NCBI GenBank assembly: GCA_019120125.1
Contig: DWVR01000029.1
Location: forward strand, 1-56,055
Direction of reading: 5' to 3'
Origin: Candidatus Phocaeicola excrementigallinarum
GTDB lineage: Bacteria > Bacteroidota > Bacteroidia > Bacteroidales > Bacteroidaceae
DNA: 56,055 nt
Both the position numbers and the translations under genes were made by a program. The notes beneath the pieces were generated by a model. The model made no database searches. It worked only from the letters and a program-made list of their open reading frames with translations, and was not told where the DNA came from. Shown here one piece after another: positions 13,567-23,956 of the stretch. Position 1 is the stretch's first letter. The number at the start of each line of letters is the position of its first letter.

Positions 13567-14136
13567 ATGGAAAAAAGCAAGATTTATACAAAGACCGGCG
13601 ATGGAGGGATGACTTCATTGGTAGGTGGGGTAAGAGTGCCGAAAAGTCATTTGCGTCTGGAGGCTTATGGTTCGGTGGATGAGTTGAACTCTTTTCTGGG
13701 TCTGCTTGTGGCAGAGGTGGACGACGAAGCTGTGAGGGTACGGCTGTTGTATGTCCAGCATAAACTGTTTGCGTTGGGAGCCTATCTGGCCACTGACCGT
13801 TCGCAGACGGAATTGAGTCAGGCAAGTCTGTTGTCTGATGAGAGCGTCTCATCTCTGGAAGAGGACATCGACAAGATGGATGCGGGACTTCCTCCGTTAG
13901 GGGGATTCATTCTGCCGGGAGGGAGCCATGCTTCTGCATTGTGTCAGGTATGCCGGAGCGTTTGCCGGCGTGCGGAGCGGAGAATGCTGGCTTTGGAAGA
14001 GGCCGGATCGTGCGAGCTTGACATGAATGTGAAACGTTTTATCAACCGATTGTCTGATTATCTGTTCGTTTTGGCAAGGAAGTTAAACTATTTAACAAAA
14101 TCGGAAGAAATTTATTGGGATAAAAGTTGCGAATGA
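13567..14136 (+). CDS. PduO-type cob(I)alamin adenosyltransferase
   Basis: The enzyme transfers the 5'-deoxyadenosyl group of ATP to cob(I)alamin, giving the coenzyme for enzymes such as methylmalonyl-CoA mutase. Family marks are the N-terminal ATP loop KIYTKTGDGGMTSL, then LEAYGSVDELNSFLG, and RRAERRMLAL in the C-terminal helix. The 189-residue length is normal, and it would act as a cytosolic trimer. It follows the methyltransferase-like gene by 33 bases and precedes the small DUF2795 gene by 64 bases. Confidence 0.94.
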   Translation: MEKSKIYTKTGDGGMTSLVGGVRVPKSHLRLEAYGSVDELNSFLGLLVAEVDDEAVRVRLLYVQHKLFALGAYLATDRSQTELSQASLLSDESVSSLEEDIDKMDAGLPPLGGFILPGGSHASALCQVCRSVCRRAERRMLALEEAGSCELDMNVKRFINRLSDYLFVLARKLNYLTKSEEIYWDKSCE

Positions 14137-14200
14137 GGGAATTTGTTATACTTTTGTGCTTCAACAAGGCAAAATGTAAAACTTTAAAAACTGAAACAGC

Positions 14201-14422
14201 ATGTATTGGACATTGGAATTGGCCTCTAAGCTAGAAGATGCTCCTTGGCCGGCAACAAAAGACGAACTGATAGACTATGCCATGCGTTCGGGTGCTCCGC
14301 TGGAAGTGATTGAGAACTTGCAGGAAATGGAGGATGAAGGTGAAATCTATGAAAGCATCGAAGATATCTGGCCCGATTACCCGAGCAAGGAAGATTTCTT
14401 TTTCAACGAAGATGAATATTGA
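14201..14422 (+). CDS. DUF2795 small acidic protein
   Basis: This is a 73-residue, strongly acidic protein (MYWTLELASKLEDAPWPATK, ending FFFNEDEY). It matches the DUF2795 family common in Bacteroidales, whose function is unknown. No membrane segment is present. It is preceded by a 64-base gap after the adenosyltransferase and followed closely by a hairpin terminator, so it probably ends that operon. Confidence 0.85.
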   Translation: MYWTLELASKLEDAPWPATKDELIDYAMRSGAPLEVIENLQEMEDEGEIYESIEDIWPDYPSKEDFFFNEDEY

Positions 14423-14453
14423 TAGCCTTCAGATAGGTTGAATGATTGAATGT

Positions 14454-14497
14454 CAGCGCGATGAACAAAGAAAATTTGTTTGTCGCGCTGGTGTTTT
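14454..14497 (+). terminator. Terminator after the DUF2795 gene
   Basis: A 16-base stem, CAGCGCGATGAACAAA (14454-14469) with 14475-14490, has two mismatches and a five-base loop and is followed by GTGTTTTAT. The uridine run is short, so efficiency is uncertain. Confidence 0.75.
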
Positions 14498-14854
14498 ATG
14501 GTCTTTTAAGGTCCGGTTTGTTTGTGCAAGACTCATAATTGGTACGGAGGTGTGTGAGTATCATTGATAAGTATGGTTTTTCTTTTTGTTCCTATCGTAT
14601 TGGGGTGTGCAGTCATATATAAACATGACAAATTGTCTGGGAAAAACGTCTAGGAGTTTTAATCAAAACATCTTGACGTTTTGATTAAAATGTCTTGGCG
14701 TTTTGTTTCAAATGTCCTGACGTTTTTCTTTTTGCTTTTTCTTGCTTGTAACCAAGTGTACGGTTTTATTGTAAATATCTTGTTCCCAGTGATTTATGGT
14801 GGGCTGTCATTTTGTCCTAATCACCCCGTTCATAAGGGTGTTTTCCTTTGGAAA
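14498..14854. other. Intergenic gap with a short-repeat cluster
   Basis: No credible gene is present. The central part holds four copies of a CTGACGTTTT-type motif (see the repeat entry); the rest is T-rich sequence without a recognisable RNA gene. Confidence 0.6.
14642..14727. repeat. Cluster of TCYTGACGTTTT repeats with an embedded palindrome
   Basis: Three direct copies start at 14671 (TCTTGACGTTTT), 14693 (TCTTGGCGTTTT) and 14715 (TCCTGACGTTTTT), spaced 22 bases apart. An inverted copy lies at 14642-14655. Within the cluster TTTTAATCAAAAC (14657-14669) and GTTTTGATTAAAA (14678-14690) form a perfect 13-base inverted repeat. A related palindrome stands upstream of susR at 23885-23905. Confidence 0.8.
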
Positions 14855-14886
14855 TTTGTTTTTAAGGGAAACAGGCACTATCTTTG
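14855..14886 (+). promoter_or_regulatory. Promoter of the exported thioredoxin gene
   Basis: TTTG (14855-14858), a 20-base spacer and TATCTTTG (14879-14886) match the Bacteroides consensus exactly. The expected start is near 14891, about 38 bases before the ATG. Confidence 0.85.
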
Positions 14887-14928
14887 CCTTTGAAAAGGAG
14901 AATACATTGAATTTTAACGGGTATTTTT

Positions 14929-15417
14929 ATGAAGAAATTTCTGATGGTTTCATTATGCGTATTGGCGGTCAATACGGCATGTGCGGATAGTGGCAAGAAT
15001 AGTGACAAAATGGAAAAAGCGAACAGTATGGAGACAACCCAGAACGGCCAGGTGGTGCATCTGACCAAGGCGGAATTTTTGGAGAAAGTCTATAATTTTG
15101 AGAAAAATCCTGACGCATGGAAGTATGAAGGCGACAAGCCGGCTATTGTGGATTTCTATGCGGACTGGTGCGGTCCTTGCAAGATGGTGGCTCCTGTCCT
15201 TGAGGAGTTGGCTAAGGAATATGCAGGACAGATTGTGGTCTATAAGATCAACACGGACAAGGAGCGGGAACTCTCAGCGGCTTTCGGAATACGGAGCATT
15301 CCTTCCCTGTTGTTTATTCCAATGGAGGGGACTCCGCAGATGGCTCAGGGGGCTATGCCCAAGGCTGAACTGAAGCGTGCCATCAATGAGGTGTTGTTGG
15401 GACGGAAATCTGAATGA
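14929..15417 (+). CDS. Exported thioredoxin-fold protein
   Basis: This is a 162-residue thiol-disulfide oxidoreductase with the active site FYADWCGPCKM (Cys pair near residues 81-84) and the cis-proline loop IRSIPSL. The N-terminus MKKFLMVSLCVLAVNTACAD is a signal peptide. The cysteine at about position 18 could be a lipoprotein site (TAC), though the lipobox is poor, so cleavage by signal peptidase I is also possible. It should act in the periplasm on disulfides, unlike the cytosolic thioredoxin at 51552-51866. A strong promoter precedes it, and it ends at a hairpin shared with the convergent susE gene. Confidence 0.9.
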   Translation: MKKFLMVSLCVLAVNTACADSGKNSDKMEKANSMETTQNGQVVHLTKAEFLEKVYNFEKNPDAWKYEGDKPAIVDFYADWCGPCKMVAPVLEELAKEYAGQIVVYKINTDKERELSAAFGIRSIPSLLFIPMEGTPQMAQGAMPKAELKRAINEVLLGRKSE

Positions 15418-15435
15418 GCAGTCCTTAAAACCGGA

Positions 15436-15496
15436 CACAGAGACACAAAGGTACAGAGCTTTTATATTCTCTGTGTCTTTGTGTCTCTGTGTTTTA
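15436..15496. terminator. Bidirectional terminator between thioredoxin and susE
   Basis: Two 23-base arms, 15436-15458 and 15469-15491, pair with only two mismatches around a 10-base loop. The arms are built from repeated ACACAGAGAC-like units. GTTTTAAT follows on the right. It lies between convergent genes. Confidence 0.85.
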
Positions 15497-15518
15497 ATAC
15501 ATTGAGCTTTTATACCGG

Positions 15519-16574
15519 CTATTCCACAGGAGTGAGTGTAGCATGGTAAGTGGAGTCAGAAAGGTAGAGGCGGACGATGTAGTTGCCTGCCTCTGCGGTC
15601 AGGTTGCCTCCGTTCAGTTCCAGTGCCTCAAGGGTTCCTCCCAGAGAGATGTCCCAAGCTCCGTCCTGACGGAACTTGAATTCTCCTCCTTTAAGTTCCA
15701 CTTCGGTTTCCAAAGTTCCGCTTTCCTGATTGTATGTGAGCGGAACATCTATGTCCCAGCTGCCTGTGGCGTCTCCAACGATTCCCCAGGTACATGTCTT
15801 GGCTGTGTAGGTCAGACTGTTGGTGTTTACGTCTATCTGATAGAATCCCGGAGTGCTTACGGTAATGTTTCCGCCGCCGGCCTCCAGTTTGCCGCTTCCG
15901 CCGCCATAGTTCGTGTCGTCCCATGAAGTGGTGGTCATGAACTTGAATTCTTTGTTCAGCCATACATAGCCGCGGAAAATGGTCCCGGCATCATCGGTGG
16001 CTGTCAGTTTGGGCGCGCTTTCGTTGTTGGCCCATCCCTGATGGTCGCCTACTACATACAAGACAACCGGCTCTGCTGATACTTTTTCATAATAGGGCAG
16101 GATATGGATTTCTGCCGGTTCGGAATAAGCCTCGTATCCGGCTGCGGTACTGATGGTTGACATGGTCCGTACGTAGACAGTCTGTGCGGTGGTAGGAAAA
16201 TTGTCTTCATCATACCATCCGTTCAGAATGATGAGCGCCCTGTTCAGTTCAGAGGCGCTTACCGGCAAGGTGGGTGTCGTGTAAGTGGTTTCCAATGCAG
16301 CATACGAGGCGGCCTGTCCGTCGGTCGCGTCCGTCCACGTATTATCCATGCTGATTTGTACGGAGTATGTCAGGGCCGCAGTATATCCGTAGTCGGGTGT
16401 GGCGCAGCTCCAGTCAAGGGTCTGTAGACTTTTCAGATTGTATGTGTCAGAAGATACATTCATCAGAAATGAGTCCGGATGTTGTATGGTGGGATTGTCA
16501 TCCCGGTCATCTTGGCAGGATGTGATGGTCAGCATGCCTGTCAGGCAATAGGCTAGTATATTCAGTTTTTTCAT
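15519..16574 (-). CDS. susE: SusE-type outer-membrane alpha-glucan-binding lipoprotein
   Basis: This surface lipoprotein would hold malto-oligosaccharides near the SusCD importer. It has a lipoprotein signal ending TITSC. An N-terminal SusE Ig-like domain (about residues 35-165) is followed by two tandem starch-binding modules: one beginning VLYVVGDHQGW (about 172-260), the other TWGIVGDATGSWD (about 262-350). Both have the tryptophans expected for glucan stacking. At 351 residues it is close to SusE of B. thetaiotaomicron. Its ATG overlaps the susD stop by 4 bases. No susF follows; the convergent thioredoxin gene comes next. Confidence 0.88.
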   Translation of the reverse strand: MKKLNILAYCLTGMLTITSCQDDRDDNPTIQHPDSFLMNVSSDTYNLKSLQTLDWSCATPDYGYTAALTYSVQISMDNTWTDATDGQAASYAALETTYTTPTLPVSASELNRALIILNGWYDEDNFPTTAQTVYVRTMSTISTAAGYEAYSEPAEIHILPYYEKVSAEPVVLYVVGDHQGWANNESAPKLTATDDAGTIFRGYVWLNKEFKFMTTTSWDDTNYGGGSGKLEAGGGNITVSTPGFYQIDVNTNSLTYTAKTCTWGIVGDATGSWDIDVPLTYNQESGTLETEVELKGGEFKFRQDGAWDISLGGTLEALELNGGNLTAEAGNYIVRLYLSDSTYHATLTPVE

Positions 16575-18175
16575 AATCGTTCCGTTTTTTCGGATTGATA
16601 TCCGTCGTTCTGTTTCAGGTTACTGTTCACGTTCAGGTCAGACGATGGGATGGGGAAGAGGTTGTAGGTGGAGTTTACGGATGTGCCGTTCTGTACTCCT
16701 CCTTTCCAGTCCCAGGTATATTCTCCTCCGGTGAAATATCCGTAGCGGATCAAATCGGTACGGCGCTGGCCTTCAAAGTAGAACTCACGTGCTTTTTCGT
16801 CCAGAATCTGGTCGAGTGTTATAGACGGGAGTTCATCGGCATGGGCACGGCGGCGCAGGGTATTGACAGCTTCCAGTGCGTCGGTCTGCGGACCTCCATT
16901 CCGAAGGATCGCCTCGGCCAAGGTCAGGTAAGCCTCGGCTGTGCGGAAGAACGGACAGTCGGTGTCTACCCAGGTCGCGTCGGAAGCCGGTTGGCCGTCA
17001 GAGCGTACATTGGTCCATTTGGCGATGGAGAAACCTTGCTTGAATGTGTACGGATCGGCTATTTCCAGCGTGCGCCCGTCATCGCTTGTGCCGGAGAAGA
17101 ACAAGGCCCGGTCATCGCCTGCCGCTGCGGTCATCTGTGTCTCGTCCGCATTCAGAGGGGCATTGCCGTTCGGGAAAAACTTTTCCACGAGAGCCTGACG
17201 GGCACGCACACCGCCCCATCCTTCTGAAGTGCCCCAGGAAGTCATGCCTGCCGTGTGGGTGGCGGCGATGGCAAACTGGGCGGCTCCGTAGGAGCGTGCG
17301 TTCTGTCCGTCGAGTCGGAGCGGAAGGATGATTTCCTGCATGGCATCCGCGTTCTCGTCGTTGTCGGCCATGAAGAGTGAGGCATAATTGTCAGCCAGTC
17401 CGTATCCGGAACCGATGACTTTTTGTGCGTATGCGGCCGCGTCACTCCATCGTGCTGTGCCGGTATAGACTTCCGCGTTCAGATACATGCGCGACAGAAG
17501 CATCCATACACTGGCCTGATCTACTTGTCCGAATTCTCCCGTACGGGGAGCCGCCAGGTCAGACTCAATGGCAGTCAATTCACTTTCAAGGTACTTGAAC
17601 AAGTCCGCACGCTGTATCTGGGGCGGGTTCTCGTCCAGCAATACAGTTTCTGTGAATGGAGGATTCCCGAAAGCGTCCATCATGTAATAATAGTTCAGGG
17701 CACGGATGAAGCGTATTTCCGCACGCTGGCGTACGGTCTTTTCGTCAGTCTGGTCTGCTGTCTGCTCCAGGAAATGGTTGCATAGAGTCACGTCATACAT
17801 CAGACGGCTGTAGAATCCGGTCATAGGGACATTTGACGATCCCCAGTTCATCTGGAAAAGATCGGGGATACCCGCGTCTGTCCAGCTGCAGATCACTTCA
17901 TCGGTCGGGTATTCGTAGAATGTCAGGATCATGCGGTAGAAGGGAGAGTTGCTGCCTTCGTCCACTCCTGCCACATCGCCGCTTCCTGCCGCACCTTGCT
18001 GGCCGGTAAGACTGAGAGTGGCATATACTTTATTGTACACCTCGTCTTGTGAGAATATGGTGTTGGTCTGTGGATTGATCGGGCTGATGTCCAGATCGTT
18101 GACACAGGAGCCTAAGCCGCAGGCTACGGCAAGCGCTGCTATCGGCATCAGGGATTTTAATCTATGGAATGTCAT
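16571..18175 (-). CDS. susD: SusD-type nutrient-binding lipoprotein
   Basis: This is the surface lid of the SusCD importer and binds glycan. A lipoprotein signal ends GLGSC. The 534 residues match a RagB/SusD protein: an N-terminal TPR region, the RFIRALNYYYMMDAFGNPPF block near residue 155, and the C-terminal FYFEGQRRTDLIRYG block shared by the family. It starts 31 bases after the susC stop and overlaps susE by 4 bases. Starch or maltodextrin specificity is inferred from the GH97, SusR and GH77 neighbours. Confidence 0.93.
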   Translation of the reverse strand: MTFHRLKSLMPIAALAVACGLGSCVNDLDISPINPQTNTIFSQDEVYNKVYATLSLTGQQGAAGSGDVAGVDEGSNSPFYRMILTFYEYPTDEVICSWTDAGIPDLFQMNWGSSNVPMTGFYSRLMYDVTLCNHFLEQTADQTDEKTVRQRAEIRFIRALNYYYMMDAFGNPPFTETVLLDENPPQIQRADLFKYLESELTAIESDLAAPRTGEFGQVDQASVWMLLSRMYLNAEVYTGTARWSDAAAYAQKVIGSGYGLADNYASLFMADNDENADAMQEIILPLRLDGQNARSYGAAQFAIAATHTAGMTSWGTSEGWGGVRARQALVEKFFPNGNAPLNADETQMTAAAGDDRALFFSGTSDDGRTLEIADPYTFKQGFSIAKWTNVRSDGQPASDATWVDTDCPFFRTAEAYLTLAEAILRNGGPQTDALEAVNTLRRRAHADELPSITLDQILDEKAREFYFEGQRRTDLIRYGYFTGGEYTWDWKGGVQNGTSVNSTYNLFPIPSSDLNVNSNLKQNDGYQSEKTERL

Positions 18176-18206
18176 AATGGTATGTTCTTTAGGTTGTTGG
18201 ATAAGG

Positions 18207-21200
18207 TTAGAATTGGAGGCTCAAGCCAATCAGGAAGGTTACCGGACGCGGATATACGTTGTTGTCAATACCCGGAGTGTCAAACGCGGTCTGTACTTCC
18301 GGATCAAGTCCTTCATAGCCGGTAATGACGAACGGGTTCTGTACTGTGGCATACACACGTCCTCCTATTCCTTCATAAGCCGAGGTCTTGAAAAGGTTCT
18401 GGAACGAGTATCCCAGCGTGATGTTGTCACAACGCAGGAATGAGGCGTTCTGTACGAAGTAGTCAGACATATAGTAGTTCCCTACTCCGGTGAATCCTAG
18501 GTCCAGTGCGTTGACCGGACGGTTCGAGTAGAATCCGGAAGTGGACCATATACCTGTGGCACTTACATTGGCACGGTTGGCCAGCACGTCATTATACACA
18601 TAGTTTCCGATGCTTGCACGGAGCGCGAAGCTGAAGTCCCAGTTCTTGTAGGTCATTTTCGAGGTCAGTCCCATCAGTACGTCAGCGCTCGGCTTTTTGT
18701 AGATATACCGGTCGCTGTCGTTGATCATTCCATCGCCGTTGCGGTCAACGAATGTATTCTCTACCGGCATCCCGTTTTCGTCATACACTTGTTGATAGAC
18801 GTAGAATGATGAGGCCGCATAACCGACTTTGTGAGCCTGGATGGTGGAACCGGTACTGGTGGAGATACCTCCGGTAGCTACATAATAATCGCTGTCGTCG
18901 CCACCGGTCAGCTTGGTGATCTTGTTGTTGTTCCATGTCACGTTGAATCCCAGATCCCACAGGAAGTCGTTGGTGACAATCGGTTTGGCATTGATCGAGA
19001 ATTCTACGCCTTGGTTGCGCAGTGATCCGATGTTGCTGGTCAGCATGTTGCTGAAGTTTGTTCCGACGGGAATATAGACCGTGTTGATCAGGTCATTGGT
19101 CTCACGGTAATAGTAGTCCAGCGTACCGGTGATGCGTCCGTTCAGGAAACCGAAGTCGATGCCGGCATTCCAAGTGGTTGTCTCTTCCCATTTCAGACTG
19201 GGGTTGTAGGCTCCGGGACGTGAAGTGATGAGGTATCGGTCGCCCATCGGCACGTATGCGAACTCACGGTTCACGGTGTAGACCGGCAGATAAGGGAAGT
19301 CCATCGTGTTGCTCAGATTCTGCTGGCCGGTAACGCCCCATCCTAGACGGAGTTTCAGGTCGGACAGGAAGTTCACGTCGCGGAGGAAACTTTCTTCCTT
19401 CAGTTTCCATCCGAGGGCGAACGACGGGAAAGTACCCCAGCGTTGGTCGCTGTCGAAACGGGACGTTCCATCCTCACGCAGTGTAACGGTAAGCAGGTAG
19501 CGGTTCAGAAGCGTATAGTTGATGCGTCCGAAGTAAGAGACCAATGTGCTGTGGTAACCGTAAGCGGTGTTGGCTCTTACCTGTTCATCGTGTGCCTCGC
19601 CGGACAGCGGATCTGTGCCTTGTCCGATCTGGTAGCCGGTGCGGTGGAAATGTTGCTCTTCAGTACCGACCATCACGTCAAGTACGTGGTCTCCGTCGTT
19701 GAAATCTTTAATGTATTGCAGGTATGCGCTTCCTGACAGGTTGTATTTGTATTCATATTGGGTGCCGTTCCATCCGTAGTAGTTGTTTGAATAAGAGTAC
19801 GGGGAGATGATGGTGGTCTGATGTCCTTCCGAGTAGTCGGCACCCAGATTGGCGTGGATACGCAGGTCGGGCAGGAAATGGAACTTGTAGTCTACTTCGA
19901 TGTTGCCGATGAAGCTCTTTGATTTTGCCTGGTCGTTTTTCAGGTCAAGCAGGGCCACAGGATTCTGCGGTGCCAGTGAGTTCTTGGTCAAAGTCCAGTC
20001 GGGATTGCCGAATTCTGCCGGCACGCTCCATTGGTAGTAGCCGCCGAATACGTTCGTGCTGTTGTCATATACCGGACGGGTCGGGTCCATGGTGATGGCA
20101 GATCCCACTACAGCACCGTCGGCATACTGGTTCCATGCCACCATGCTTTTGGCGTTGATGTTGAACTTCAGATAGTTGTCGAAGAAGGCGGGAGCCAGAT
20201 TGACGGAGGCGGTGAAACGCTCGAAGTTGGAAGTCTTGACAATACCGTTCTGGTTGGTATAGCTCAGTGACACACGGTAAGGCATGTGTTTCAACCCTCC
20301 GGAGATGGTCACATTATGGTCGTGGCTTACGGCAGTACGATAGATTTCATCCTGCCAGTCGGTATTCGCGGTTCCCAGCGCATAAGGAAGATTGGCTTCT
20401 CCTCCATAAAGGTCGGTCACGTAGTCGCGGTATTCATCGCCGGTCATCACGTCCAGTTTCTTGCGGAGCTTGCCGAACGACACATTTCCGTCGTAGCTTA
20501 CTTTGGGGGCGGATCCGGCACTGCCTTTCTTGGTGGTGATGATGATGACACCGTTTGACGCACGTGATCCGTAGATGGCCGTAGCCGAAGCATCCTTCAA
20601 TACGGTGAAGGTCTCGATATCGTTCGGGTTGACCAGTGAAAGAGGGTTCGACATACCTTTGATGCCGTCGTTGTCCATAGCCAGTCCGTCAATCACGATC
20701 AACGGGTCGTTGCTGGCGTTCAGCGAGGAACCTCCACGGATACGTACCGTTGCGCCCGCGCCCGGGGCACCGCCGGTAGACACCACATTCACGCCGGCAA
20801 TCTTGCCGGTAATCATGTCTTGGGGAGAGGTGGTGATACCTTTGCTGATCTTGTCCGGCTTCATGGCGGTGACAGAACCGGTGGCATCTTCCTTTTTCAC
20901 CTGTCCGTATCCGATTACCACTACGTCGTCCAGCAGCTGGCTGTCGTCCTGCAGTACTACGTTCATATTGGTTGCGGCGGGAAGTTCCTGGGTCTTGTAT
21001 CCGATGAATGAGATGACGATGATGTCTCCCTGATTGGCTTTCAGAATGAAGTTTCCGTCAAAGTCTGTGATGGTTCCGTTGGTGGTGCCTTTGATCAGCA
21101 CACTGGCTCCGATGACCGGTTCGCCGAGATTGTCTTTCACGATACCGTTCACGGTAATCTCTTGCGCGAAAGCTTGTACCGTAAGCAGCATTCCCACCAG

Positions 21201-21248
21201 CCATAGCAGGAAAAATCTGCACGAATGTTTGATTGTCTTTGTTTTCAT
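18207..21248 (-). CDS. susC: SusC-type TonB-dependent outer-membrane transporter
   Basis: This outer-membrane barrel imports oligosaccharides with TonB energy. The start at 21248 (MKTKTIKHSC) gives a 1013-residue protein with a clear signal peptide ending QAFAQE. The frame is open to 21392, but the added 48 residues carry no signal and are rejected. After the signal come the carboxypeptidase-D-like domain (ITVNGIVKDNLGEPVIGASV), a TonB-box-like DDVVVIGYG, the plug (VRIRGGSSLNASNDPLIVIDG) and the barrel ending LIGLSLQF. It lies about 180 bases after susB, a gap containing a hairpin, and 31 bases before susD. Confidence 0.94.
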   Translation of the reverse strand: MKTKTIKHSCRFFLLWLVGMLLTVQAFAQEITVNGIVKDNLGEPVIGASVLIKGTTNGTITDFDGNFILKANQGDIIVISFIGYKTQELPAATNMNVVLQDDSQLLDDVVVIGYGQVKKEDATGSVTAMKPDKISKGITTSPQDMITGKIAGVNVVSTGGAPGAGATVRIRGGSSLNASNDPLIVIDGLAMDNDGIKGMSNPLSLVNPNDIETFTVLKDASATAIYGSRASNGVIIITTKKGSAGSAPKVSYDGNVSFGKLRKKLDVMTGDEYRDYVTDLYGGEANLPYALGTANTDWQDEIYRTAVSHDHNVTISGGLKHMPYRVSLSYTNQNGIVKTSNFERFTASVNLAPAFFDNYLKFNINAKSMVAWNQYADGAVVGSAITMDPTRPVYDNSTNVFGGYYQWSVPAEFGNPDWTLTKNSLAPQNPVALLDLKNDQAKSKSFIGNIEVDYKFHFLPDLRIHANLGADYSEGHQTTIISPYSYSNNYYGWNGTQYEYKYNLSGSAYLQYIKDFNDGDHVLDVMVGTEEQHFHRTGYQIGQGTDPLSGEAHDEQVRANTAYGYHSTLVSYFGRINYTLLNRYLLTVTLREDGTSRFDSDQRWGTFPSFALGWKLKEESFLRDVNFLSDLKLRLGWGVTGQQNLSNTMDFPYLPVYTVNREFAYVPMGDRYLITSRPGAYNPSLKWEETTTWNAGIDFGFLNGRITGTLDYYYRETNDLINTVYIPVGTNFSNMLTSNIGSLRNQGVEFSINAKPIVTNDFLWDLGFNVTWNNNKITKLTGGDDSDYYVATGGISTSTGSTIQAHKVGYAASSFYVYQQVYDENGMPVENTFVDRNGDGMINDSDRYIYKKPSADVLMGLTSKMTYKNWDFSFALRASIGNYVYNDVLANRANVSATGIWSTSGFYSNRPVNALDLGFTGVGNYYMSDYFVQNASFLRCDNITLGYSFQNLFKTSAYEGIGGRVYATVQNPFVITGYEGLDPEVQTAFDTPGIDNNVYPRPVTFLIGLSLQF

Positions 21249-21336
21249 GTTATTAAAGTTTAAGTTCTTGCTTTCATGAATGGTGTATGGATGTCCTATT
21301 GAGAAACTTCTGTGCGTCAGGGGGAAAAGCCTCCGG

Positions 21337-21370
21337 CTTCCGGTTGAAGGCTGCCGCTTCCAACCGGAAG
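21337..21370 (-). promoter_or_regulatory. Hairpin in the susB-susC intergenic region
   Basis: On the minus strand CTTCCGGTTGGAAG pairs with CTTCAACCGGAAG around a 7-base loop (one bulged base), followed after seven bases by a short T run. It stands between susB and susC in the direction of transcription. It could be a partial terminator, a processing site or a stabilising stem that sets different amounts of SusB and SusC. Confidence 0.5.
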
Positions 21371-21430
21371 TGAAGAGCTGTTCCCTGAGCACAATCTTTA
21401 ACCTTAAAAACCAGTCTTGTTATATGTATG

Positions 21431-23956
<2,526 letters not shown>

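Noticed and set aside
14681-14893. Small hydrophobic open frame of 70 codons
   Set aside because: It begins within the repeat cluster and ends over the thioredoxin promoter; its Phe/Leu-rich sequence reflects T-rich DNA.
21249-21392. N-terminal extension of SusC
   Set aside because: The added 48 residues precede a normal signal peptide and overlap a hairpin; export would require the start at 21248.
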